Source of the DNA: Prolixibacteraceae bacterium UBA6029
GTDB lineage: Bacteria; Bacteroidota; Bacteroidia; Bacteroidales; Prolixibacteraceae
NCBI GenBank assembly: GCA_002429385.1
Contig: DIZL01000058.1
Span: 183,613 to 247,612 of the forward strand
Direction of reading: 5' to 3'
Length of the DNA: 64,000 nucleotides
Shown: positions 35,485 through 43,568 of the stretch, piece after piece
Position numbering within the stretch: position 1 is the first letter of the stretch
Layout: every line of letters begins with the position of its first letter
Translations under genes and position numbers: made by a program
Notes under the pieces: model-generated
Seen by the model: only the letters and a program-made list of their open reading frames with translations
What the model was told of the DNA's origin: nothing
The model's database searches: none

Positions 35485-36564
35485 TTATCTTTTAACGCGT
35501 GCATTGCCTCCCCAGATGCTCCAAACCATGTCTTCATCGGCTGGTTGAGCATAGTCAGTGAGAAAAGTAGTGGCCAGTGCTCCGGTTGCCCAGCCGAATT
35601 GGGGCCATTTTTCAGGTTCCCATTCCTTTAGGATACCATAGAGCAATCCACCAACAAAACCGTCACCACCACCAATTCGGTCGAGTACAGTGATCCTACG
35701 TGGTTCAATCACCTGCCAATTGTTGCCTTCAAGCATGATAGCCCCCCAAAGGTGTTCATTCGCACTGATAACCTGGCGCAAGGTTGTAGCAAATACTGAT
35801 GCATTGGGAAATGCTTTTTTTACGCGTTTTATCATTCCTTTGAATCCTTCGATTTCAGCATCTATGCCTTTGCCACCGGCTTCGGGACCTTCAATGCCTA
35901 AACAAAGTTGAAAATCTTCTTCATTTCCAATAAGGATATCGGCAACGGATGCAATTTCGGTAAAGCTTTCACGCAATTCCTGGTCACGTCCTTTCCAAAA
36001 TGAAGCGCGATAGTTTAGGTCAAACGCTATCCGGGTTCCATATTTCTTTGCTGCTCTGGCAATCTCAAGACAAAAGGTAGTGGTTTCGGGTGACAAGGCG
36101 CCAATCAAACCTGAAAGGTGAACAATCTGAACTCCTTCTTTACCAAAGATGCGTTCCAGATCGAAATCCTTTACATTCAAGGTACGACCAACTTCACCAG
36201 CACGATCGTTTTGTACACGAGGCCCACGGGTACCAAAGCCACTGTCGGCAATATTAAACTGATGGCGATACCCCCAGGGATCACCCTGTGGTACATCAGG
36301 ACCTTCATAATCCATATGACGGCTTTTTAGATTGCTTTTAATGAACTGAGCTATCGGGCTGTCTTTTACGAAGGTCGTCAGTACTTTTACAGGAAGCCCC
36401 AGGTAAGATGAGATACTGGCAACATTGGTCTCAGCACTGGTGGCCTGCATTTCAAACAAGTTGCTGCTGTGAACCGGCTGACCGTTTACCGGAGTTATCC
36501 GAACCCCCATGCTGGTAGGAACCAACAATGCATATTTACAGTCTTTTCTTAATTCTAAGGTCAT
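35485..36564 (-). CDS. PfkB-family sugar-acid kinase
   Basis: The 359-residue protein has the PfkB C-terminal signature D-R-I-G-G-G-D-G-F-V-G-G with the catalytic Asp, plus D-L-N-Y-R-A-S-F-W and I-G-N-E-E-D-F, features shared with the KdgK on the other arm. The N-terminus (ALLVPTSMGVRITPVNG) differs from standard KDG kinases. It phosphorylates a sugar or sugar acid with ATP in the cytoplasm; 2-keto-3-deoxygluconate is the default guess, but the presence of a second, more typical kdgK leaves room for another substrate. Confidence 0.85.
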   Translation of the reverse strand: MTLELRKDCKYALLVPTSMGVRITPVNGQPVHSSNLFEMQATSAETNVASISSYLGLPVKVLTTFVKDSPIAQFIKSNLKSRHMDYEGPDVPQGDPWGYRHQFNIADSGFGTRGPRVQNDRAGEVGRTLNVKDFDLERIFGKEGVQIVHLSGLIGALSPETTTFCLEIARAAKKYGTRIAFDLNYRASFWKGRDQELRESFTEIASVADILIGNEEDFQLCLGIEGPEAGGKGIDAEIEGFKGMIKRVKKAFPNASVFATTLRQVISANEHLWGAIMLEGNNWQVIEPRRITVLDRIGGGDGFVGGLLYGILKEWEPEKWPQFGWATGALATTFLTDYAQPADEDMVWSIWGGNARVKR

Positions 36565-36601
36565 ATTATTGATTTTCAGATGTTAGATATAATATTGGTT
36601 T

Positions 36602-36668
36602 CAAGTTCCCGGTTCCAAGTATCAAATCACTTGGAACCTGGAACTTGAAACTTGGAACTTGGAACTTT
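36602..36668. repeat. TTGGAAC repeat between kinase and SDR genes
   Basis: CTTGGAACCTGGAACTTG and CTTGGAACTTGGAAC words with a dyad counterpart GGTTCCAAG at 36611-36619. It can fold as a hairpin in the operon message. Confidence 0.6.
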
Positions 36669-36669
36669 G

Positions 36670-37521
36670 TTAGACTCCTCCAAATGCACTATATCCTCCG
36701 TCTACAGGGATAACAATTCCTGTTATAAAAGAGGATACATCAGATAGAAGGAATAGAGTTGTTCCCTGCAAATCCTCCGGTTCACCAAATTTGCCCATAG
36801 GGGTGTTGTTTACTATTTTTTGTCCTCGGGCAGAAAAATTACCAGTGGCCTGATCCAATACAAGGAAACGGTTTTGATCAGTAATGAAAAAGCCAGGAGC
36901 TATTGCATTGACACGAATTCCAACTTTGGCTAAATGCACTGCCAGCCATTCCGTGAAATTATTAATTGATGCCTTGGCTGCTGAGTAAGCTGGAATTTTA
37001 GTCAATGGCTTGTATGAATTCATTGAAGAGACATTCAGTACAACGCCTTTTTTATTTTTCAGCATATCAGTTGTAAACACCATCGATGGTAATAATGTTC
37101 CTTTAAAATTAAGTGCAAAAACCTTATCGAATCCGTCCATTTCCAGTCCGTAAAATGTATCTTCCAATGAATTGAGACTGTTTTCATCCATTTGTTCTAC
37201 TTTAGTAGTGGCTGAAGGATGATTTCCTCCGGCACCATTAATCAGAAGATCAATATCACCTAATTCATTGTTGATGATTTGTTTGGCTTTGATCAATGAT
37301 TCTTTATCGAGGACATTGGCTTCAACACCAATAACTTTAGCATTGAACTCTTTTGAAATCAGGGCAGCAACTTTGTCAGCCACTTCTTTATTAATATCGG
37401 CAATAGCAATCTTGACTCCTACCGATGCCAATGCTTTAACCATTGCTGACCCTATAACTCCAGCCCCCCCTGTAATTACACAAACCTTATTTTGCAGGTC
37501 ATTAAAACTGATTTGATTCAT
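36670..37521 (-). CDS. SDR-family fructuronate reductase / D-mannonate oxidoreductase
   Basis: The 283-residue short-chain dehydrogenase has T-G-G-A-G-V-I-G (NAD binding, near residue 16), N-G-A-G-G-N-H-P, the catalytic S-S-M-N-S-Y and Y-S-A-A-K, and I-A-P-G-F-F. The N-G-A-G-G-N-H-P and F-x-T-x-Q-N-R-F segments match the SDR type of UxuB known from Bacillus and Bacteroidetes, which reduces D-fructuronate to D-mannonate. It starts 16 bases after the LacI gene stop and so is the first enzyme gene of the leftward operon. Confidence 0.85.
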   Translation of the reverse strand: MNQISFNDLQNKVCVITGGAGVIGSAMVKALASVGVKIAIADINKEVADKVAALISKEFNAKVIGVEANVLDKESLIKAKQIINNELGDIDLLINGAGGNHPSATTKVEQMDENSLNSLEDTFYGLEMDGFDKVFALNFKGTLLPSMVFTTDMLKNKKGVVLNVSSMNSYKPLTKIPAYSAAKASINNFTEWLAVHLAKVGIRVNAIAPGFFITDQNRFLVLDQATGNFSARGQKIVNNTPMGKFGEPEDLQGTTLFLLSDVSSFITGIVIPVDGGYSAFGGV

Positions 37522-37537
37522 TATTGATTGATTAAAA

Positions 37538-38599
37538 TTATTTATAGTATTCGATGTTTTCTTTTGTTACAATGTCAATCGAAGTGAAGTTTTCAGATTG
37601 TATTTTCCTTTTAAGGATAAGATGTTCAAATAATGATTGAATGGCTTGATATCCCTGTTCTTCAGGACGCTGGCAGATCAAAAAATCAACGATTCCCCTT
37701 TTCAGGAAGTCAATGTTTTCACGAATGAGATCATGACCGATTACACGAATCCCTGAAATTCCATAGTATTCCAGAATTCTGCCAAGATAATAGACCTGTG
37801 AGTTGGTTACGAAAATGCCCTTAATATCTGGATGAGAGATTAGAATATCACGTATTTTCTCCTGTGATTCCAGACTTGTTGGATCTTCAATCTCAATTGT
37901 AATCAGCTTCCTGGTGCTTATTCCATATGTCAGGTTGAAATATTCATAAAATCCTTTTTCCCGCTGGACCAGATGGTTCATATTATCTCGTTCTTTGGCA
38001 AAATGAAGAATGAGGACAGAAGCATTCTGCGGAATAGAATAATCGAGCAATTTTGCTGCAAGAGTTCCCGATTGGAATGAATCCTGACCGATATAGCTAA
38101 GCTTTTCGCTGTCACTGATGTTTGAATCTATAAAGACATAAGGAATGTTGCGTTTTTTCAATTCACCAATAAACTCAATTGACTCACGTGAAAAGAATGG
38201 GGCCAGGACAACTCCTTCGGGATTACTATCGAGAATCAGATCTGCTTCTTTCCCAAAAGTCTGCGAATCAGATTGCTTAAACAGATGAATGTTTATATTT
38301 ACCCCATAGTGTTGTACTTCCAGAAATGCTTTTCGTATTCCAATCATTGGCTTATTCCAGTATGCTTCCGTTGAAGTAGGTTCGGGAACAAGAACCGCAA
38401 ATGATAAAGTTCTTTTTGAGGCAAGAGTGCTGGCCATCAGATTTGGTTTATATTCCAATTCCTCTATAATATTCAGAATCTTATCGTAAGTCGCTTTCGA
38501 TACTTCACCGCGATTATGGATTACCCGGTCAACTGTTCCGATTGAAACATTTGCTTTCACTGCAATATCCTTGATACGGGCTCGATTTATTGCTTTGAT
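37538..38599 (-). CDS. LacI-family transcriptional regulator of the uronate locus
   Basis: The DNA-binding helix-turn-helix reads R-I-K-D-I-A-V-K-A-N-V-S-I-G-T-V-D-R-V-I-H-N-R-G-E-V-S, followed by a sugar-binding periplasmic-type domain (residues ~65-350). The only standard start, GTG at 38560, lies inside the HTH and would remove its first helix. In frame upstream there is no ATG, GTG or TTG before a TAG at 38605-38603; the natural N-terminus seems to begin at ATC 38599 (then K-A-I-N-R-A-R-I-K-D-I-A). So either a non-standard start is used or the start codon has mutated. Two CGTGTACGRACACG sites lie upstream. Confidence 0.85.
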   Translation of the reverse strand: MKAINRARIKDIAVKANVSIGTVDRVIHNRGEVSKATYDKILNIIEELEYKPNLMASTLASKRTLSFAVLVPEPTSTEAYWNKPMIGIRKAFLEVQHYGVNINIHLFKQSDSQTFGKEADLILDSNPEGVVLAPFFSRESIEFIGELKKRNIPYVFIDSNISDSEKLSYIGQDSFQSGTLAAKLLDYSIPQNASVLILHFAKERDNMNHLVQREKGFYEYFNLTYGISTRKLITIEIEDPTSLESQEKIRDILISHPDIKGIFVTNSQVYYLGRILEYYGISGIRVIGHDLIRENIDFLKRGIVDFLICQRPEEQGYQAIQSLFEHLILKRKIQSENFTSIDIVTKENIEYYK

Positions 38600-38636
38600 A
38601 GACTATAGTTTTAAAGGGGTTATCAATTCTTGAGAG

Positions 38637-38644
38637 CAAAGCTA
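38637..38644 (-). promoter_or_regulatory. -7 element of the lacI-type gene
   Basis: Minus strand TAGCTTTG, an exact TAnnTTTG match, about 38 bases upstream of the proposed translation start. Operator 1 overlaps the region where the -33 element would be. Confidence 0.5.
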
Positions 38645-38663
38645 AATATTTTTTTCAAGGTGT

Positions 38664-38677
38664 CGTGTACGAACACG
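38664..38677. promoter_or_regulatory. Operator 1 for the LacI-type regulator
   Basis: CGTGT-ACGA-ACACG, perfect 5-bp arms. Its centre is 90 bp from operator 2, and on the complementary strand the two sites differ at one position (ACGA versus ACGG). It lies 20-33 bases upstream of the lacI -7 box, suggesting autoregulation. Confidence 0.65.
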
Positions 38678-38724
38678 GTAAAAAGTATTGTATAACATTT
38701 TTACGTCTATTTTATATTTCCAGG

Positions 38725-38755
38725 TTGCAGAATCGAGATATAGTCTCTACTTTCG
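38725..38755 (+). promoter_or_regulatory. Promoter of the uxaE operon
   Basis: TTG (38725-38727), 20-bp spacer, TACTTTCG (38748-38755): seven of eight in the -7 consensus. Transcription would start near 38762, inside operator 2. Confidence 0.6.
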
Positions 38756-38767
38756 TGTCCGTACACG
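38754..38767. promoter_or_regulatory. Operator 2, overlapping the uxaE promoter
   Basis: CGTGT-CCGT-ACACG, perfect 5-bp arms. It covers the end of the -7 element and the expected start site, the classic position for repression. Confidence 0.65.
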
Positions 38768-38771
38768 GAAG

Positions 38772-38861
38772 TGTAAAACTTTGCCAAAGTTTATCTATTA
38801 ATAAATAAACTGTAAAACTTTGCCAAAGTTTATCTATTAATAAATAAACTTTGGCAAAGTT
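38772..38861 (+). repeat. Leader repeats and hairpin before uxaE
   Basis: A 39-bp unit is repeated exactly at 38772-38810 and 38811-38849. A 15-bp palindrome AACTTTGSCAAAGTT occurs three times (38777-38791, 38816-38830, 38847-38861). Arms 38816-38833 and 38844-38861 form a perfect 18-bp stem with a 10-nt loop ending six bases before the ATG, so it could hide the ribosome entry site; the upstream copy of the left arm offers an alternative pairing. Confidence 0.8.
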
Positions 38862-38867
38862 AGAGAT

Positions 38868-40115
38868 ATGAATCTAGGGAAATATAGTTTAGGAATAGGT
38901 GACCGGTTTTCACATCAGGGAATTGCTCAGCTTCGTGGTATAATAAGAGCCAATCAGTCAGGACTGGAGATTAGTCCGGTTTGGAATAAGTCAAACCGTG
39001 AACACATTTATGTACATTCGCATCCGGCCGATGTCAGAAAAGAAGCAGATGATGCTGTTGCAGCATTGGGTTATACGGGCAATTATTTTGTGGATGCCGA
39101 CCATATCAATTTAAGCACAGTGGCTCCTTTTGTGGAAAGTGCTGACTTTTTCACACTTGACGTAGCCTCTTTTATTGGGAAAGAGAGTTCTGATTCTACC
39201 GTGTTTACATTTGTGGCTTCGTGTGCGAAATATCTTGGGAAACTTAACATTCCTGAAATTAATCATCCATTTGAAATAACTGAAGATATACTGGTTGGCA
39301 TAGCCGGGAAATTTCTGGCTGCCACTCAACAGGCTTCAGAAATATATAATTATCTGAAAGAAAATAAAGGCAACGGAGATTTTATCACTGAAGTTTCAAT
39401 GGATGAGGTTGATAGTCCTCAAACGCCGGTTGAATTGTTTTTTATCCTGAAAATGCTTTCAGATAAGGGTGTTCCGGTACAAACCATTGCTCCTAAATTT
39501 ACAGGTCGTTTTAATAAAGGTGTTGATTATACTGGTAATGTCGATCAATTTGCCATAGAATTTGAAGAAGATGTGCTCGTCATTGACTTTGCAGTTAAAG
39601 AATTTAATCTGCCCAGAGAGCTAAAACTGAGTATTCATTCAGGAAGTGATAAATTCACTATTTATCCGATCATGGCTGGAATTATCAGAAAATACGGACA
39701 AGGCATTCATGTGAAAACTGCAGGAACAACCTGGCTCGAAGAAGTCATTGGATTGGCACTTGCCGGCGGTGAAGCATTGGAGGTCGCTAAATCTATTTAT
39801 ATTAATGCTTTAGGGAGGAAAGGTGAATTGTGTGCTCCATATGCTGACGTGATTGATATTGATGATTCAAAACTACCTGCAGCAGATGAGGTTGCTGATT
39901 GGACAAGTGAGAAATTTGCCAATACTCTTCGTCATATTCCAGGTCATCCTGATTACAATCCAAATTTCAGGCAGTTAATCCATGTAGGTTATAAAGTTGC
40001 TTCAGAAATGGGATCAATTTATACCGAACTCTTGAAAGAGCATGCGGAAATAATTGGTTGTTGTGTTGAGGAAAATATTTATGACCGCCATTTAAAAAGA
40101 CTTTTCAACCTGTAA
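38868..40115 (+). CDS. uxaE: Tagaturonate/fructuronate epimerase
   Basis: The 415-residue protein (M-N-L-G-K-Y-S-L-G-I-G-D-R-F-S-H-Q-G) matches the UxaE family (PF16257), with H-S-H-P-A-D, D-A-D-H-I-N and K-L-S-I-H-S-G-S-D-K-F motifs that supply metal and substrate residues. It interconverts D-tagaturonate and D-fructuronate, joining the galacturonate branch to the glucuronate branch. It is the first gene of the rightward operon, directly controlled by the promoter and operators upstream, and is followed by uxaC. Confidence 0.92.
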   Translation: MNLGKYSLGIGDRFSHQGIAQLRGIIRANQSGLEISPVWNKSNREHIYVHSHPADVRKEADDAVAALGYTGNYFVDADHINLSTVAPFVESADFFTLDVASFIGKESSDSTVFTFVASCAKYLGKLNIPEINHPFEITEDILVGIAGKFLAATQQASEIYNYLKENKGNGDFITEVSMDEVDSPQTPVELFFILKMLSDKGVPVQTIAPKFTGRFNKGVDYTGNVDQFAIEFEEDVLVIDFAVKEFNLPRELKLSIHSGSDKFTIYPIMAGIIRKYGQGIHVKTAGTTWLEEVIGLALAGGEALEVAKSIYINALGRKGELCAPYADVIDIDDSKLPAADEVADWTSEKFANTLRHIPGHPDYNPNFRQLIHVGYKVASEMGSIYTELLKEHAEIIGCCVEENIYDRHLKRLFNL

Positions 40116-40201
40116 CTATTAACTATTTAATCATTTACAATTTACCATTTTGTCTTTTGAAATAGTAAATAGTAAATAAACAAATTGTAAATCAAATTGA
40201 T
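40116..40201. repeat. GTAAAT-type dyad between uxaE and uxaC
   Basis: ATTTACAATTTACCATTT on the left is mirrored by AAATAGTAAATAGTAAAT and AAATTGTAAAT on the right. The stem-loop sits in the operon message just before the uxaC start. Confidence 0.65.
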
Positions 40202-41602
40202 ATGAAACCATTCATGGATGAAGATTTCCTGTTGCAGACCGATACTGCAAAGAAACTGTATCACGAGCATGCGGCTAAAATGCCTGTTTTCGATTACCAT
40301 TGTCACATCAATCCAAAAGATATTGCTGAGGATCGTATGTTTAAAAGTATTACCGAAATCTGGCTGGCAGGCGATCATTATAAATGGCGGGCAATGCGTA
40401 CTAACGGTATTGATGAGAAATTCTGTACCGGCAAGGCAAATGACTGGGAGAAATTTGAAAAATGGGCTGAAACCGTTCCATATACCTTGCGCAATCCCCT
40501 TTATCATTGGACACATCTGGAATTAAAGAAATTCTTTGGAATTAATGAGGTTCTTAGTTCAAAAAATGCACGTGCAATTTATGACGCATGCAACGAAAAG
40601 CTACAAACTCCTCAATATAGCTGCCGTAACATCATCCGAATGGCCAATGTGCATACTATTTGCACCACCGATGATCCGGTTGACTCACTTGAATATCATC
40701 AGAAAATTAAAGCTGATGGATTTGAAGTAGCCGTATTGCCTGCCTGGCGCCCTGATAAAGCAATGATGGTAGAATATCCAATCTCCTATAATCAATACAT
40801 CAATCAACTGGCAAGTGTTTCAGAAATGGAAATAAAGACATTTGATGACTTGATGATTGCCCTAAACAAAAGACACCGATTCTTTCATGAGAATGGTTGC
40901 CGATTGTCTGATCATGGTTTGGATACTGCTTTTGCCGAAGAATATACAGCCGAGGAAATTGATGCCCTATTTCTGAAAGTCAGGATAGGATACCGGCTTA
41001 CCACAAGGGAAATACTGAAGTTTAAATCGTGTATGCTCTATGAATTCGGGCGAATGGATCATTCACGGGGTTGGACGCAACAGTTCCACATAGGAGCACT
41101 TCGCAACAACAATACCCGACAATTCAATCTCATAGGCCCTGATACGGGATTCGATTCAATTGGAGATAAACCGATAGCAGAACCACTTTCGAAGTTATTG
41201 GATCGACTGGACAGTGAATTTAAATTGTGTAAAACCATATTGTACAACCTGAACCCTCATGATAATGAGGTGTATGCTACCATGATTGGTAATTTTCAGG
41301 ATCGAAGTATTCCTGGAAAAATACAGTATGGTTCAGGCTGGTGGTTTCTCGACCAAAAGGATGGCATTGAAAAACAGCTCAATACCTTGTCCAACCTTGG
41401 TCTGCTAAGCCGTTTTGTGGGAATGCTGACCGATTCGAGAAGTTTTCTTTCCTATACACGTCACGAGTATTTCCGACGAATCCTTTGTAATCTATTGGGC
41501 AATGATGTTGAAAATGGTGAAATTCCAAATGATATGGAATTGTTAGGACAGATGGTTGAAAACATTAGTTTCAACAATGCAAAGAATTACTTCAATTTCT
41601 AA
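40202..41602 (+). CDS. uxaC: Glucuronate (uronate) isomerase
   Basis: The 466-residue protein has F-D-Y-H-C-H-I-N-P (metal ligands), W-L-A-G-D-H-Y-K-W-R-A-M-R and T-T-D-D-P near residue 160, all typical of UxaC. It converts D-glucuronate to D-fructuronate and D-galacturonate to D-tagaturonate in the cytoplasm. Second gene of the rightward operon. Together with UxaE and the SDR it takes either uronate to mannonate. Confidence 0.96.
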   Translation: MKPFMDEDFLLQTDTAKKLYHEHAAKMPVFDYHCHINPKDIAEDRMFKSITEIWLAGDHYKWRAMRTNGIDEKFCTGKANDWEKFEKWAETVPYTLRNPLYHWTHLELKKFFGINEVLSSKNARAIYDACNEKLQTPQYSCRNIIRMANVHTICTTDDPVDSLEYHQKIKADGFEVAVLPAWRPDKAMMVEYPISYNQYINQLASVSEMEIKTFDDLMIALNKRHRFFHENGCRLSDHGLDTAFAEEYTAEEIDALFLKVRIGYRLTTREILKFKSCMLYEFGRMDHSRGWTQQFHIGALRNNNTRQFNLIGPDTGFDSIGDKPIAEPLSKLLDRLDSEFKLCKTILYNLNPHDNEVYATMIGNFQDRSIPGKIQYGSGWWFLDQKDGIEKQLNTLSNLGLLSRFVGMLTDSRSFLSYTRHEYFRRILCNLLGNDVENGEIPNDMELLGQMVENISFNNAKNYFNF

Positions 41603-41701
41603 GGGGAGGCAGTTTCCCCTGTTTTGAAGTGTTGTGGACTTGACATATTGACTAAAAATTGTAGATTTACAATCGATTGCACTATATTAATGTTTGATAA
41701 A

Positions 41702-42733
41702 ATGAAAGTAGTTACTTTTGGTGAGATCATGCTGCGTTTGGCCACTCCCGGTTATTTACGATTTAATCAAACGAATAGCTTTTCAGCAACTTATGGTGGT
41801 GGTGAGGCAAACGTTGCTGTATCGCTTGCCAATTTTGGTATTCCAGTTGATTTTATTACCCGTCTGCCTAAGAATGACATCGCGCAATCCTGTGTTATGG
41901 ACTTACGCAAGTATGGAGTGGGAGTGGAGCAGATAGTTTATGGTGGTGAGCGCATCGGAATTTATTTTCTCGAAACGGGTGCTGTTAGTCGTGGCAGTAA
42001 AGTGATATATGACCGTGCGCATTCATCCGTTTCTGAAATAAAATCAGGAATGATCGATTGGGACAATGTATTTGAAGGTGTAACGTGGTTTCACTGGACC
42101 GGAATTACCCCAGCCATCTCCCAGGGTGCTTCGGATGTTTGTCTCCAAGCTATATTGAAAGCCAATGAAAAAGGAATCACTGTTTCGTGTGATTTGAATT
42201 ACCGCAAGAATCTTTGGAATTATGGAAAGAAAGCTGATGAAGTAATGCCAGTTCTTGTTGCAGGAACAGATGTAATCCTGGGAAATGAAGAAGATGCTGA
42301 AAAGGTGCTGGGTATCCGGACTGAAGGTGTCGATGTAACCGGAGGACATGTTGAAGCACTGGCTTACGAATCTGTTTCCAAACAGATAATGTTCAGGTTC
42401 CCGCGTTGCAAAAAGGTGATAACAACACTACGCGGATCAGTCAATGCCAACCATAACAGCTGGTCAGGTGTTCTTTGGGATGGCAATAAATTGTTTGAAG
42501 CACCAACTTATCAGATTACCGACATTGTTGACCGGGTAGGTGGTGGAGATTCATTCATGGGTGGACTGATATATGGCTTGCTAACTTATCCCGGTGATGA
42601 TCGGAAAGCATTAAACTTTGCTGTTGCCGCTTCCTGTCTTAAACACACGATTTACGGTGATTACAATCAGGTAACTGTTGACGAAGTTGAAAAACTGATG
42701 GGCGGAGATGCTTCCGGTCGTGTTGCAAGATAA
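41702..42733 (+). CDS. kdgK: 2-dehydro-3-deoxygluconokinase (PfkB family)
   Basis: From ATG 41702 the product has 343 residues: M-K-V-V-T-F-G-E-I-M-L-R-L, G-G-G-E-A-N-V-A-V-S-L, C-D-L-N-Y-R-K-N-L-W, G-N-E-E-D-A and the catalytic V-G-G-G-D-S-F-M-G-G. It phosphorylates KDG to KDPG. A longer frame from TTG 41624 adds 26 residues unlike the family and is rejected. It lies ~100 bases after uxaC and ~120 before the aldolase gene. Confidence 0.92.
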   Translation: MKVVTFGEIMLRLATPGYLRFNQTNSFSATYGGGEANVAVSLANFGIPVDFITRLPKNDIAQSCVMDLRKYGVGVEQIVYGGERIGIYFLETGAVSRGSKVIYDRAHSSVSEIKSGMIDWDNVFEGVTWFHWTGITPAISQGASDVCLQAILKANEKGITVSCDLNYRKNLWNYGKKADEVMPVLVAGTDVILGNEEDAEKVLGIRTEGVDVTGGHVEALAYESVSKQIMFRFPRCKKVITTLRGSVNANHNSWSGVLWDGNKLFEAPTYQITDIVDRVGGGDSFMGGLIYGLLTYPGDDRKALNFAVAASCLKHTIYGDYNQVTVDEVEKLMGGDASGRVAR

Positions 42734-42851
42734 AAAAGCCTCATATCAATTTACCATTAGACCATATCCGATTTACCTGTATTAAACTATAAATGGTAAA
42801 TAATTAAATCGTAAATCAATTTACCAATATCCATAACAAATTAAACTCACT
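42734..42851. repeat. GTAAAT-type dyad between kdgK and the aldolase gene
   Basis: CAATTTACCATT is mirrored by AATGGTAAATAATTAAATCG and further GTAAATC words; the same words are seen at 35031-35056, 35444-35480 and 40116-40201. Confidence 0.6.
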
Positions 42852-42854
42852 GTG

Positions 42855-43526
42855 ATGGCACGATATACAAGAATAGAAGTTGTATTAAAAATGAAAGAGA
42901 CGGGTATGGTTCCCGTTTTTTATCACAAGGATACGGAAGTTTGCAAACAGATTGTGAGAGCATGTTATGATGGTGGAGTGCGTGTTTTTGAGTTTACAAA
43001 CAGAGGTGATTTTGCCCATGAAGTATTTGGTGAGTTGTTGAAATGGGCAATCAATGAAACTCCTGAGATGATTATAGGTGTGGGGTCCGTTATCGACAGC
43101 GCCACTTGCGCACTATACATTCAATTAGGAGCCAATTTTATTGTCTCCCCAATTATTGATGAAGATACTGCACATATTTGTAATCGTAGGAAAATTGCTT
43201 GGTGCCCTGGCTGCGGTTCGGTTACCGAAATAAATAAAGCCCATGAACTGGGTGCTGAGGTCGTGAAAATATTCCCCGGTTCTTCGGTTGGCGGTCCTGA
43301 TTTTGTTTCAGGAGTAAAAGGACCTATGCCCTGGGCGAGTATTATGCCTACGGGAGGTGTTTCTCCCGATAAGGAGAACCTTGAAGCCTGGTTTAAAGCC
43401 GGAGTTCATTGCGTGGGGATGGGATCGCAACTGTTCCCCAAAGAGGTCATCGAATCAGGCAATTACCAAGCAATCACCCAAAAATGCCACGATATACTTG
43501 CCATCATTCATAAGCTAAAAACATAA
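42855..43526 (+). CDS. eda: KDPG/KHG-type aldolase
   Basis: The 223-residue product (ATG 42855; a GTG three bases earlier is less likely) keeps the aldolase residues: E46 in F-E-F-T-N-R-G, G-V-G-S-V and the Schiff-base K138 in V-V-K-I-F-P-G-S, and G-G-V near the phosphate site. It splits KDPG to pyruvate and glyceraldehyde 3-phosphate. The central P-G-C-G-S-V replaces the usual P-G-x-x-T, common in Bacteroidetes members. Fourth gene of the rightward operon. Confidence 0.92.
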   Translation: MARYTRIEVVLKMKETGMVPVFYHKDTEVCKQIVRACYDGGVRVFEFTNRGDFAHEVFGELLKWAINETPEMIIGVGSVIDSATCALYIQLGANFIVSPIIDEDTAHICNRRKIAWCPGCGSVTEINKAHELGAEVVKIFPGSSVGGPDFVSGVKGPMPWASIMPTGGVSPDKENLEAWFKAGVHCVGMGSQLFPKEVIESGNYQAITQKCHDILAIIHKLKT

Positions 43527-43568
43527 CCTAATAAGTGGAAAATAAACTAACAAATAAAGCCAAATCTA

